In this document: in pieces, positions 17,285 to 27,106 of the stretch
How positions within the stretch are numbered: position 1 is the first letter of the stretch
Layout of the letters: each line of letters opens with the position of its first letter
DNA from: Ancylobacter polymorphus
GTDB taxonomy: Bacteria; Pseudomonadota; Alphaproteobacteria; Rhizobiales; Xanthobacteraceae
Assembly (NCBI RefSeq): GCF_030813495.1
Contig: NZ_JAUSUI010000006.1
Coordinates: 404,914 to 468,913 of the forward strand
Length of the DNA: 64,000 nucleotides
Direction: 5' to 3'
Notes under the pieces: generated by a model
Told to the model about the DNA's origin: nothing
The model's input: the letters and a program-made list of their open reading frames with translations, nothing else
Databases searched by the model: none
Made by a program: the position numbers and the translations under genes

Positions 17285-18199
17285 CTACGGACCGACCTCG
17301 ACTTCGGCTTCCTGCAGCCGGCTGCGCCGCGACGCGATGAGCGCGCCGCCGGCGATGAGCGCCGCGCCGGCCAGCGTGCTGGGGGCGGGAATCTCGCTGA
17401 ACGCCACCAGCCCGATCACCAGCGCCCACAGGAAGGCGGTGTACTCGAACACGCCGAGCCGGCTCGCATCCGCCCGTCCATAGGCCCAGGCCATGCACAG
17501 ATGCCCCGCCGTGCCGAGCACGCCGATGAGCACGAAAAGCCCCATCTCCCCCATCGACACCGGCGCCCATTGCCAGGCGCCGAGCGGCGTCACCCAGAGG
17601 CAGGCGAAGGCGTTCTGCAGCAGCACGATGGTCGGGATCGGATCGCGCGCGGCGCGGCTCTTCAGCGTCACCATGGCGAGCGCATAGGTAAGCGCCGACA
17701 CCAGCGCCGCGAGGATGCCCGGCCCATTGGCGAGGCTGCCGCCGGCGCTCATGTCCAGTTCGTTCCACAGCACGACCAGCACCCCGGCAAAGCCGAGGCC
17801 GAGCGCCAGCAGGATCGATTTGCCCGGCCGCTCGCCGAGGAACAGGGCCGCGAACAGGGCGATGAACAGCGGCGAGGTGAAGGAGAGCGCCAGCGCCACG
17901 GCGAGCTGCAGCACGGAGAGCGAATAGAAGAAGGTCAGCGCCGTGATCGACACCAGCACCGAGCGCCACAGATGCGGGCGCAGCATGGAAGGGCCGGGCA
18001 GGGCCGTGCGGCAGGCGACGAACACCGCGCCGGCCGCCAAGGCGCCGATGGCGTAGCGCAGCATGGCGATCTGCCCGGTGCCGTGGCTGGCCGCGACATA
18101 TTTGATGACGCCGTCCATGATCGACAGGATGCCGATGGCGGCGATGGTCACCAGGGCGGGGCCGTTGAGCACGGCGCGCTTGAAGGTTGCCTGCAACAT
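17285..18199 (-). CDS. EamA/DMT-family membrane transporter
   Basis: 304 residues with ten predicted membrane helices in two EamA repeats. Marks are MLRYAIGALAAGAVFV at the end of the first repeat's second helix, LSFTSPLFIALFAALFLGERP, and GHLCMAWAYGRADASRLGVFEYTAFL in the second repeat. The family exports or imports small metabolites; no substrate can be assigned. It follows the GNAT gene by 6 bp on the same strand, so the two are probably cotranscribed. Confidence 0.88.
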   Translation of the reverse strand: MLQATFKRAVLNGPALVTIAAIGILSIMDGVIKYVAASHGTGQIAMLRYAIGALAAGAVFVACRTALPGPSMLRPHLWRSVLVSITALTFFYSLSVLQLAVALALSFTSPLFIALFAALFLGERPGKSILLALGLGFAGVLVVLWNELDMSAGGSLANGPGILAALVSALTYALAMVTLKSRAARDPIPTIVLLQNAFACLWVTPLGAWQWAPVSMGEMGLFVLIGVLGTAGHLCMAWAYGRADASRLGVFEYTAFLWALVIGLVAFSEIPAPSTLAGAALIAGGALIASRRSRLQEAEVEVGP

Positions 18200-18205
18200 G
18201 GAAAT

Positions 18206-18733
18206 TCAGCCTTCGCCCGTCGCGGCCGCCGCGAGGGACCGGCGGTAGAGATATTCCCAGGTGGCGGAAAGGTCGTGGCACTCGCGCGCCGCGCCATGCC
18301 GGGTGAAGCCGCAGCGCTCATAGAAGCGGTGGGCGTCGGTGAAGCGTGTGTCGGTCCATAGCCGGATTTCCGGCGCGCCGGCAGTGTGGGCGGCGGCGAG
18401 GGCGGTGTCGAACAGGGCGCGGGCGATGCCACGGCGCCGGGCGGCGCGGGCGACATAAACCTTGAAGATCTCCTGCCCGCCGGCCGGGGCATCGGGGTCG
18501 CGGGTCGGGGCCAGCGCCATCGAGCCGATGACGCCTTCCGCCGCTTGCGCCACCCAGATAGTGCCGCCGCGCGCGGCGAAATGGCTGGCGATGGCATCGA
18601 GTTCGGGAAATTCGGCGGCGCGGTCGAACACGCAGCCCTCATATTCGGCGAAGGCGGCGGCGATGAGCGCGGCGATGGCATCGCCATCCGCGTCGGTCGC
18701 CGGCCGGATCAGGAAATCGGTCACGTCACTCAC
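18206..18733 (-). CDS. GNAT-family N-acetyltransferase
   Basis: 175 residues. The acetyl-CoA-binding motif A is visible as KVYVARAARRRGIARALFDTAL (Q/RxxGxG/A form RRRGIA). Motif B follows with EIRLWTDTRFTDAHRFYERCGF. It starts with GTG at 18733 (reads MSDVTDFLIRPATDADGDAIA, the usual N-terminal strand and helix). It lies in an apparent operon with the EamA transporter. The acceptor substrate is unknown. Confidence 0.88.
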   Translation of the reverse strand: MSDVTDFLIRPATDADGDAIAALIAAAFAEYEGCVFDRAAEFPELDAIASHFAARGGTIWVAQAAEGVIGSMALAPTRDPDAPAGGQEIFKVYVARAARRRGIARALFDTALAAAHTAGAPEIRLWTDTRFTDAHRFYERCGFTRHGAARECHDLSATWEYLYRRSLAAAATGEG

Positions 18734-18925
18734 TCCGGCCCGGCGCGGTCCATTTTCTCGCCGGGTAAGGCTGGGAGAGTTCGACGGCGGGGCGCGGGCG
18801 GACTATGTTCGGCTCGTCTTCTGGCGTAAAGACCATTCATTATGCCCGATACATGGATCTGAAATGGCGGGCTGGTGCTTAACCGCTGCTATCCGCCTGT
18901 TTGGCCTTCCGTTCCGGAGTGCTCG

Positions 18926-19405
18926 ATGAACCTGTCCCGCCCTGTTCTCCGCCTGGCTTCGGCCGCCGCTCTCGCCGCCCTGCTGGCCGGCTGCGCCTCC
19001 GCGCCGTCGCCGCAGCCGATCGAGCCGCCGCGCCCGCAGTTCACCTCGCCGATCACGGCGCAGCAGGTGGAAGGCAAATGGGGGCTGGCCGCCTATCACC
19101 GGCCGGAGGATGCGGCGCGCACCGAGGCGCAGGCCCGCCAGGGCTGCCGGCAGCCCTATGTCATCAATATCGGCCCGTCGGGCGGGTTCATGATGTATCT
19201 CGCCGATGATTCGTCCCCCTCCGAGGTGGTGTCGAAGCAGGTCGGCAACGGCCCGATCTATATCGGCCTGCCGGACGAGCCGCCGGGCGCGCGCTCGGAC
19301 CGCGAAGTGGTTCGCTTCGACGGGCAGGTGCTGGTGCTCAAATGGCTCGACCCGGAAGTCGCCGGCCGCTACGGCACCATGGTCTATGTCCGTTGCCCGG
19401 CGTGA
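18926..19405 (+). CDS. Hypothetical lipoprotein
   Basis: 159 residues with a lipoprotein signal (SAAALAALLAGCASAP, lipobox LAGC, lipidated Cys near residue 22). The mature part has EGKWGLAAYHRPEDA, a central Cys (QGCRQPY) and a late Cys (MVYVRCPA) that could form a disulfide. Alternating strands suggest a small beta-barrel or beta-sandwich. I do not recognise a functional family. It precedes ubiE by about 145 bp on the same strand but does not look coupled to it. Confidence 0.75.
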   Translation: MNLSRPVLRLASAAALAALLAGCASAPSPQPIEPPRPQFTSPITAQQVEGKWGLAAYHRPEDAARTEAQARQGCRQPYVINIGPSGGFMMYLADDSSPSEVVSKQVGNGPIYIGLPDEPPGARSDREVVRFDGQVLVLKWLDPEVAGRYGTMVYVRCPA

Positions 19406-19551
19406 GCGGGCGGGACTGATTCGGAGCAGTCGCGACGAGCCGCCCGCGCAGGGCTGGGTTGCTCGCGGCTCCCGGCCGGCGGCTTGGAGGCACGGGGCCT
19501 CTCCGCTATGGTCCGGCCCGATTTCGGATCGAACGCGGGAGCCGCGCAGCC

Positions 19552-20340
19552 ATGGCGGGCGACACACAAGTGGTTGGCGACACACAGCAAGGCGCCGACA
19601 CGCATTTCGGCTTCCGCACCGTGCCGCTGGAAGCCAAGCAGCGCATGGTCGACGAGGTGTTCCACTCGGTGGCGCGCCGCTACGACCTGATGAACGACCT
19701 CATGTCGATGGGCCTGCACCGGGTGTGGAAGGACCTGCTGGTCTCCCGCCTGCGCCCGCCGAAGAGTGATCGCGCCTTCCGCCTGCTCGATGTCGCCGGC
19801 GGCACGGGCGATGTGTCCTTCCGCACGGTGGAAGCCGGCGGGCCGGGCACCAGCGCTGTCGTCGCCGATATCAATGGCGGCATGCTCGGCGTCGGGCGGG
19901 AGCGGGCGCAGGGGCTCGGCCTCGCCGACCGCGTGGAGTTCGTCGAGGCCAACGCTGAATCGCTGCCCTTCGCCGACAAGAGTTTCGACGCCGCAACGGT
20001 GGCCTTCGGCATCCGCAACGTGCCGCGCATGGACAAGGCGCTTGCCGAGATGCGGCGCGTGCTGAAGCCCGGCGGGCGCTGCTTCGTGCTGGAATTCTCC
20101 CGCGTCGACGTGCCGGGGTTGGACGCCATTTACGACGCCTATTCGTTCAAGTTAATTCCCGGCATGGGCAAGCTGGTGACGGGCGACGCGGAGTCCTACC
20201 AGTATCTGGTCGAATCGATCCGCAAATTCCCCCCGCCGGAAGCCTTCGCCGATCTGATGCGCGGGGCGGGGTTCAGGCGCGTGGCGTGGCAGCCGCTCAC
20301 CGGCGGCATCGTCGCGCTGCATTCCGGCGTGCGGATCTAG
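19552..20340 (+). CDS. ubiE: Ubiquinone biosynthesis C-methyltransferase
   Basis: 262 residues. SAM-binding motif I is [13 protein letters not shown], motif [18 protein letters not shown], and the UbiE-specific [25 protein letters not shown] and [29 protein letters not shown] are fully recognisable. It methylates the quinone ring (2-polyprenyl-6-methoxybenzoquinol). The ATG at 19552 gives the N-terminus [10 protein letters not shown]; upstream open frame is not conserved. It is followed by ubiB 4 bp later. Confidence 0.96.
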   Translation: MAGDTQVVGDTQQGADTHFGFRTVPLEAKQRMVDEVFHSVARRYDLMNDLMSMGLHRVWKDLLVSRLRPPKSDRAFRLLDVAGGTGDVSFRTVEAGGPGTSAVVADINGGMLGVGRERAQGLGLADRVEFVEANAESLPFADKSFDAATVAFGIRNVPRMDKALAEMRRVLKPGGRCFVLEFSRVDVPGLDAIYDAYSFKLIPGMGKLVTGDAESYQYLVESIRKFPPPEAFADLMRGAGFRRVAWQPLTGGIVALHSGVRI

Positions 20341-20344
20341 CGCC

Positions 20345-21913
20345 GTGGCCACTCCCCTCGGCGATTATCTGCGCCTCGCGCGCGCCGGCTTCGTGATGGC
20401 ACGCGAGGGTGTCGCCTCGCGCATCGACCCCGGCGTGCGCCCGCCCGGCTCCGAGCCGCTGTTCGCCCTCGCCGGGCTGATCGCGCGACGCGGCCCGGCC
20501 TCCAGCGCCGCCCGGCTCGGCGCGGCGCTGTCCCGTCTCGGCCCGTCCTATGTGAAGCTGGGCCAGTTCCTCGCCACCCGCCCGGATGTGGTCGGCCCGC
20601 AGCTCGCCCGCGACCTGGAGCTGCTGCAGGACCGCATGCCGCCCTTTCCGCAGGCGGTGGCGGAGGCGACCATCGCCCGCACCTTCGACCGGCCTGTCGC
20701 CCAGGTCTATGCCCGGCTCGATCCGCCGCTCGCCGCCGCCTCGATCGCGCAGGTGCATCAGGGCGAGGTGATCGACCCCGACGGCACCGCCCGCCGCGTG
20801 GCGGTGAAGGTGCTGCGCCCGGACGTGCAGCGCCGCTTCCGCATCGACCTCTCCTCCTTCTACCGCGCCGCCCGGCTCGGCGAGAGCACCTCGCCCGAGG
20901 GCAAGCGGCTGCGGCTGGTGGCGGTGGTCGATACACTGGCGCGCTCGGTGTCGATGGAGATGGACCTGCGGCTGGAAGCGGCCGCCATGTCCGAACTGGC
21001 GCAGAACACCGGCGAGGACGCCGATTTCCGCGTGCCCGCGGTCGACTGGGACCGCACCGGGCGCGAGGTGCTGACCACCGAATGGGTGGAGGGCATCAAG
21101 CTGAACAATCTGGAGGCGCTGCGCCAGGCCGGCCACGACCTGCCGCGCCTCGGCCAGATCGTCATGCAGTCCTTCCTGCGCCACGCGCTGCGCGACGGCT
21201 TTTTCCACGCCGACATGCACCCCGGCAATCTGTTCGTCGACGCCGACGGCAAGCTGGTCGCGGTGGATTGCGGCATTATGGGCCGGCTCGGGCAGAAGGA
21301 GCGGCGCTTCCTCGCGGAAATCCTGTTCGGCTTCATCACCCGCGACTGGCTGCGCACGGCGCAGGTGCATTTCGAGGCCGGCTATGTGCCGCCGCACCAT
21401 TCGGTGGAGGATTTCGCCCAGGCGATCCGCGCCATTGGCGAGCCGATCTATTCGCGCCGCGCCGACCAGATTTCCATGGCCAAGCTGCTGACCCTGCTGT
21501 TCGAGGTCACGGCGCTGTTCGACATGCAGACGCGGCCGGAATTGCTGCTGCTGCAGAAGACCATGGTGGTGGTGGAGGGCGTCGCCCGCAGCCTCGACCC
21601 GCAGCTCGACATGTGGAAGACCGCCGAGCCGGTGGTGCGGGCGTGGATCGAGCGCAATCTCGGCCCCGCCGGGCGCATCGAGGAAATGGCGGTCGGCATC
21701 GGGGCGGTGGGCCGCTCGCTGCAGACGCTGCCGGAACTCATCGCCCATGGCCAGCGCATCGCCGTGCAGCTCGATGCGGCCACCCGCGACGGGCTCACCC
21801 TCTCGCCCGCCAGCACCGAGGCCATCGGCCGGGCGGAGGGGCGGGGCAATCGCTGGGTAGCCGGCGCGCTGTGGGCGATCGCCGCGCTGCTGCTGGCGCA
21901 GATGCTGTTCTGA
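20345..21913 (+). CDS. ubiB: Ubiquinone biosynthesis protein kinase-like UbiB
   Basis: 522 residues, GTG start 4 bp after ubiE. The ABC1/ADCK signature KLGQFLATRPDVVGPQLA (KxGQ motif), an Ala-rich loop LAAASIAQVHQGE in place of the glycine loop, VAVKVLRP (Lys), DGFFHADMHPGNLFV (catalytic loop) and VAVDCGIMGRL (metal-binding DxG) are all present. A C-terminal pair of hydrophobic segments (WVAGALWAIAALLLAQMLF) anchors it in the membrane. It is an atypical ATPase needed for ubiquinone synthesis. Confidence 0.96.
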   Translation: MATPLGDYLRLARAGFVMAREGVASRIDPGVRPPGSEPLFALAGLIARRGPASSAARLGAALSRLGPSYVKLGQFLATRPDVVGPQLARDLELLQDRMPPFPQAVAEATIARTFDRPVAQVYARLDPPLAAASIAQVHQGEVIDPDGTARRVAVKVLRPDVQRRFRIDLSSFYRAARLGESTSPEGKRLRLVAVVDTLARSVSMEMDLRLEAAAMSELAQNTGEDADFRVPAVDWDRTGREVLTTEWVEGIKLNNLEALRQAGHDLPRLGQIVMQSFLRHALRDGFFHADMHPGNLFVDADGKLVAVDCGIMGRLGQKERRFLAEILFGFITRDWLRTAQVHFEAGYVPPHHSVEDFAQAIRAIGEPIYSRRADQISMAKLLTLLFEVTALFDMQTRPELLLLQKTMVVVEGVARSLDPQLDMWKTAEPVVRAWIERNLGPAGRIEEMAVGIGAVGRSLQTLPELIAHGQRIAVQLDAATRDGLTLSPASTEAIGRAEGRGNRWVAGALWAIAALLLAQMLF

Positions 21914-21995
21914 GACCGGTCCGGATCAACACGGGTTGCGTTTGAGACTTTTTGCAATCTGAAGGTGCTAACTTACCCCAAATGGTGTAATTCTA

Positions 21996-22018
21996 CTCCC
22001 CGCAACCTTTGCGGGGAG
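21996..22018 (+). promoter_or_regulatory. 9-bp hairpin directly before the haem-protein start
   Basis: CTCCCCGCA pairs perfectly with TGCGGGGAG around a 5-base loop. The 3' arm ends within the purine-rich GGGGAGAGAGA that would be the ribosome binding site of the gene starting at 22026. Two readings are possible: a weak terminator for ubiB (there is no U-run), or a translational control hairpin hiding the ribosome site. Confidence 0.45.
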
Positions 22019-22025
22019 AGAGACC

Positions 22026-23576
22026 ATGCGTGCCCTCACCATGCTGTGCCTCGCCGGAGCGGTCGGCCTTGCCACCGCCGCCGCGCAATATGCCTACAGC
22101 CAGTCGCCCTATGTGCCGGCGGCGCAGTTCTGCGCCAATGGCACCAGCGCGCCCTGCTCGATCATCCCGGCCTATATCGGGCCGGACCCGATGCTCGCGA
22201 ACGCCGTCGGCTATAACGGAATCATCGCGGCGCCGCCGACCAGTGCCGCCCAGGATTCCCAGACGCCGTTCGACAACATGTCGTGGCAGAGCTTCGTCGG
22301 GCTGAACTGGATTTCCGGCACCGAATCCGCCCCCGCTTCCACCGGCCTCGCCGCCAGCGGCGCGCGCGTGTGGCAGACCTGGGCGAAAGTGAATCAGGTG
22401 TTCGGCAATTCGCCGGTGCAAGCCTCCTGCGCCAACCCCTCAAACCTGCCTGTGATTTCCATCGGCAGCGACGGCAAGGGCAATCCTTCGCAGAAGAACG
22501 ACGACTATTACCAGGCGTCCACCGACGTGCCGCTGATCGACATCAACGGCAACTGGACGCTCTATGAGCGGCGGCTCAACGTCACCGAGATCGCCTATCT
22601 CGCCGCTCCCGGCGGCAACCCGCTCAACACGCTGCTCACCGTGGCCGGCCAGAACCGTTTCGTCGCCGGTGGCAACACGGTCGCCTTCGCGGCCTCTTCC
22701 ACCGACCCGCTGGGCGCGCGTGGCTCCATGGAGCTGAAGATCGCCTGGCGTATCCTGGGGCCGAATGACGATGCTTCCCGCTACATCACCCAGAACGTGC
22801 TGCTGGCGGTGGCGCCGGACCTCGTAAGCAACACCCAGCCCATCTGCGCCAATGTGACGGTCGGCATGGTCGGCATGCACATCATTCAGCGCAACCCCGC
22901 TTACGCCAAGAACGCCGCCCTGCTGCCGGAATGGATCTGGTCGACCTTCGAGCATGTCGACAACGCGCCGCTGGCGGCAACGACCTGCGATCCGGCCGCT
23001 CCGGTCGGCTGCGTGAACCTGAATCAGCCCTCCTGCGGCGCGGCGGCAGCGGGAAGCGGGGTGGCTTCCTATTTCGTGCCGTCCACTAGCTCGACGACCA
23101 ACGTTCCGCCGACAGCCTCGTCCACCCTGCCCAATTTCGTCTGGAGCCCGGCCCAGCCCTATGCCAAGGGCTATGCGCAGCCGGTGAGCGTGGGGGCGCG
23201 CACGCTTTATTCCGGCCCGCAGGTGGTGCGCTGCTGGCAGGTCTACAGTCTGACGGTCGCGCTCAACCGGCAATGGCAGAAGGCGCTCGCCGGTTCGCCG
23301 CTGGCCAATTACCAGCTGGTCGGCACCCAATGGGGCGCCTCTATCGACGGCCGGGTCGCCCCTTATCCCAACGACGCCGTGCCCGGCCTGCTCTCTAACG
23401 CGACGCTGGAAACCTACATCCAGAACAATACTCAGCCGACCGCCTCTGGCGGTGTGGGTTCCTGCATTGGCTGCCACCGCGCGGCGACGCTGGTGGACGG
23501 CAAGACCCCGGCCGATTTCAGCTTCCTGCCGAGCCTCGCCGCGCCCGCACCGACGCGGTTTCAGTTCGCGCAGTAA
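22026..23576 (+). CDS. Exported protein with one c-type haem motif, unknown function
   Basis: 516 residues with a Sec signal peptide (MRALTMLCLAGAVGLATAAA). One CxxCH motif (SCIGCHRAA) lies near residue 480, close to the C-terminus, so a covalent haem is likely. The remainder is not a cytochrome fold I recognise. It has several Cys (for example QFCANG, APCSII, TCDPA, GCVNL, SCGAA), a WQSFVGLNW motif and a GMHIIQRNPAYAKNAALLPEWIWSTFEHVDN segment that could face the haem. It interrupts the otherwise common ubiE-ubiB-coaBC-dut order. It is preceded by a hairpin and followed by another, so it looks like a separate transcription unit. Confidence 0.72.
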   Translation: MRALTMLCLAGAVGLATAAAQYAYSQSPYVPAAQFCANGTSAPCSIIPAYIGPDPMLANAVGYNGIIAAPPTSAAQDSQTPFDNMSWQSFVGLNWISGTESAPASTGLAASGARVWQTWAKVNQVFGNSPVQASCANPSNLPVISIGSDGKGNPSQKNDDYYQASTDVPLIDINGNWTLYERRLNVTEIAYLAAPGGNPLNTLLTVAGQNRFVAGGNTVAFAASSTDPLGARGSMELKIAWRILGPNDDASRYITQNVLLAVAPDLVSNTQPICANVTVGMVGMHIIQRNPAYAKNAALLPEWIWSTFEHVDNAPLAATTCDPAAPVGCVNLNQPSCGAAAAGSGVASYFVPSTSSTTNVPPTASSTLPNFVWSPAQPYAKGYAQPVSVGARTLYSGPQVVRCWQVYSLTVALNRQWQKALAGSPLANYQLVGTQWGASIDGRVAPYPNDAVPGLLSNATLETYIQNNTQPTASGGVGSCIGCHRAATLVDGKTPADFSFLPSLAAPAPTRFQFAQ

Positions 23577-23584
23577 GGCGCGCT

Positions 23585-23616
23585 CCCGCCGCCGGCGTCC
23601 TCCTGCCGGCGGCGGG
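23585..23616 (+). terminator. Strong GC hairpin after the haem-protein gene
   Basis: A perfect 12-bp stem (CCCGCCGCCGGC with its complement) around an 8-base loop begins 9 bp after the stop at 23576. It is followed by CGTT only, so it lacks a proper U-run. It probably slows or ends transcription before coaBC. Confidence 0.5.
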
Positions 23617-23705
23617 CGTTCAGCATGTTCGCGGTTGCCCTTCGGCCGAATCGGCGTTTGGCTGTATGAACGCCCGACCTCCCGCTCCGGCCTTCGGGAA
23701 ACGCC

Positions 23706-24935
23706 ATGCTCGCCACCAAGCGCCTTCTGCTCATCATCGGCGGCGGTATCGCCGCCTATAAGAGCCTCGACCTGATCCGCCGGCTGAAGGAACGCGGCGC
23801 CTCGGTGCGGGTGGTGATGACCTCCGCCGCGCAGCATTTCATCACCCCGCTGGCCGCCGGCGCGCTTTCCCATGATCGTGTGTTCACCGAGCTGTTCGAC
23901 CGCGAGGCGGAGCAGGATGTCGGCCATATCCGCCTCTCGCGCGAGGCGGATCTCGTCATTGTCGCCCCCGCCACCGCCGATCTGATGGCGAAGATGGCGC
24001 ATGGGCTCGCGGACGACCTTGCCTCCGCCGTGCTGCTGGCGAATACGCGCCCGGTGCTGCTCGCCCCGGCGATGAACCCGGCCATGTGGGCGAACGCCGC
24101 CACACGGCGCAACGCGGCGCAGCTTGCCGCCGACGGGGTGCGCTTCGTCGGGCCGAATGCCGGCGCCATGGCCGAGCGCGGCGAGGACGGGGCGGGGCGC
24201 ATGGCCGAGCCGCTGGAAATCGTCGCCGCCGCCGCGCGGCTTCTGGGAGGCGACGGCCCGCTCAAGGGGCGGCATGTGCTGGTGACATCGGGCCCGACGC
24301 ATGAGCCGATCGACCCGGTGCGCTACATCGCCAACCGCTCCTCCGGCAAGCAGGGCCACGCCATCGCCGCCGCCGCCGCGCAGGCTGGCGCACGGGTAAC
24401 GCTGGTGAGCGGGCCGGTGAACCTGCCCGACCCGTTCGGCGTCGAGGTCTGCCGCGTCGAGAGCGCGCGGGAGATGCTGGCGGCGGTGGAGGCCGCACTG
24501 CCGGCCGATGTCGCCATCTTTGCCGCCGCCGTGGCCGACTGGCGCGCCGCGCGTGAGGCCAGCGAGAAGATGAAGAAGGATGGCGGCGCCCTGCCGACGC
24601 TGGCGCTGACCGAGAATCCCGACATCCTCGCCACCATCGCGCAGCGGGTCGAGGGGCGCCCCGGCCTCGTCATCGGCTTCGCGGCAGAGACGCAGAATGT
24701 GGTGGCGTATGCGCAGGCAAAGCGCGCCCGCAAGGGCTGCGACTGGATCGTCGCCAATGACGTTTCCGCCCAGAGCGGCATTCCCGGCGGGGTGATGGGC
24801 GGGGACAGCAACGAAGTCCGCCTCATCACCGAGGCCGGGGTGGAGGCGTGGCCGCCCGCCTCCAAGAGCGAGGTCGCCGCGCGCCTCATCGCCCGCATCA
24901 TCGCCGCAACCGGCCCTGAGGAGACCCGCCCGTGA
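23706..24935 (+). CDS. coaBC: Bifunctional phosphopantothenoylcysteine decarboxylase/synthetase
   Basis: 409 residues, standard length for Dfp/CoaBC. The N-terminal flavin decarboxylase begins [21 protein letters not shown] and includes APAMNPAMW and [19 protein letters not shown]. The C-terminal ligase begins [25 protein letters not shown] and contains [10 protein letters not shown] and IGFAAET. It makes 4'-phosphopantetheine for coenzyme A. Its stop overlaps the dut GTG by 4 bp. Confidence 0.96.
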   Translation: MLATKRLLLIIGGGIAAYKSLDLIRRLKERGASVRVVMTSAAQHFITPLAAGALSHDRVFTELFDREAEQDVGHIRLSREADLVIVAPATADLMAKMAHGLADDLASAVLLANTRPVLLAPAMNPAMWANAATRRNAAQLAADGVRFVGPNAGAMAERGEDGAGRMAEPLEIVAAAARLLGGDGPLKGRHVLVTSGPTHEPIDPVRYIANRSSGKQGHAIAAAAAQAGARVTLVSGPVNLPDPFGVEVCRVESAREMLAAVEAALPADVAIFAAAVADWRAAREASEKMKKDGGALPTLALTENPDILATIAQRVEGRPGLVIGFAAETQNVVAYAQAKRARKGCDWIVANDVSAQSGIPGGVMGGDSNEVRLITEAGVEAWPPASKSEVAARLIARIIAATGPEETRP

Positions 24936-25405
24936 GCCTCGCTGTCACCGTCCGCGTCCTCCCCCATGGCGAGGGCCTGCCGCTGCCCGCCTATGCCACG
25001 CCGGGCGCGGCCGGGCTCGACCTGATGGCGGCGCTGCCGGAGGGGGAGGCGCTGACGCTCGCCCCGCTCGCCCGCGCGGCGGTGCCGACCGGGCTGGCGC
25101 TGGCCTTGCCGGAAGGCTTCGAGGCGCAGGTGCGCCCGCGCTCCGGGCTGGCGCTGAAACAGGGGCTGACGGTGCTGAACGCGCCGGGCACGGTCGATTC
25201 CGACTATCGCGGCGAGGTGAAGGTGATCTTGGTCAATCTCGGCACCGAGCCGGTGGTGCTGGAGCGCGGGCAGCGCATCGCGCAGATGGTGGTGGCGCCG
25301 GTGACGCGCATTAATCTGGTCGAGAGCGGGGATTTCGACGAAACAACGCGCGGAGATGGTGGATTTGGCTCGACGGGGCTCGACGGCCGGCAAATATCGC
25401 GCTAG
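24932..25405 (+). CDS. dut: dUTP diphosphatase
   Basis: 157 residues. Trimeric dUTPase motifs are clear: AGLDLMAA (motif 1), [13 protein letters not shown] (motif 2), [11 protein letters not shown] (motif 3), [10 protein letters not shown] (motif 4) and the C-terminal DGGFGSTG (motif 5). It hydrolyses dUTP to dUMP. The GTG start overlaps the coaBC stop. Confidence 0.96.
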   Translation: MSLAVTVRVLPHGEGLPLPAYATPGAAGLDLMAALPEGEALTLAPLARAAVPTGLALALPEGFEAQVRPRSGLALKQGLTVLNAPGTVDSDYRGEVKVILVNLGTEPVVLERGQRIAQMVVAPVTRINLVESGDFDETTRGDGGFGSTGLDGRQISR

Positions 25406-25414
25406 CCAAGAGCC

Positions 25415-25858
25415 ATGCCGCGCCTCTCCGATAAAAGCCTTCTCGCCATCGCCGCCGTCGTCGACGTGGCGTTGCACGCCCGTGGCGCACCGGTGGCGGC
25501 CAAGGCGCTCGCCGCGCGGCACGAATTGCCGCCGCGCCATCTGGAGCCGGTGCTGCAGGCCCTCGTCCATGCCGGCGTGCTCAAAGGCGTGCGCGGTCCG
25601 CGCGGCGGCTATGAGCTCGCCCGCGAGCGCCGGCGCATCACCGTGGCTGAAGTGGTCCGCGTGGTCGAGTCGGAAGGGGAGGAGGCGCTGGAAGGCTTCC
25701 CGCCCATCGTCCGCGACATCGTGCAGCCGGCGGTGGCCGAGGCCGAGCGCGCCTTCGAGACCGCGCTGGAAGGCGTGACGGTGGAAGATCTCTGCCGCGC
25801 CGCCGCGCAGAACACGCTGCGCAAGGGCCTGCCGGAAGGCATAGATTTCACAATCTAG
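25415..25858 (+). CDS. Rrf2-family transcriptional regulator
   Basis: 147 residues. The winged helix is VAAKALAARHELPPRHLEPVLQALVHAGVLKGVRGPRGGYELA, the Rrf2 signature. The three-Cys cluster found in IscR is missing (only one Cys, in EDLCRAA, remains), so this is not an Fe-S sensor. Its position just upstream of cysK on the same strand recalls CymR-type regulators of cysteine metabolism, which act through CysK; that role is inferred from neighbourhood. Confidence 0.85.
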   Translation: MPRLSDKSLLAIAAVVDVALHARGAPVAAKALAARHELPPRHLEPVLQALVHAGVLKGVRGPRGGYELARERRRITVAEVVRVVESEGEEALEGFPPIVRDIVQPAVAEAERAFETALEGVTVEDLCRAAAQNTLRKGLPEGIDFTI

Positions 25859-25973
25859 TTTTGTTCAAAATTTGTTTCCTCGACTTGGGAACGTGAATAT
25901 GTTAGCGCTGCCGGCGAAAACAATTCGCCAATGACGGGCCGCGCGTGCGCCGGCCCGCTTGCTGGAGGCACCC

Positions 25974-26960
<987 letters not shown>

Positions 26961-27106
26961 CCGGCCGCCACGCCTTGGCCTGTATAGGCCGCCTCCGGCC
27001 CTTCTAGAGCACACCCGGCTTCGCTAAAGTCGCGGTGATTCGATGCCCCGCCGCGCGCGGGGCGTCTGCCGGAGGTCGGCACGCGGCGAGGGGGAGACGG
27101 GCGCGG

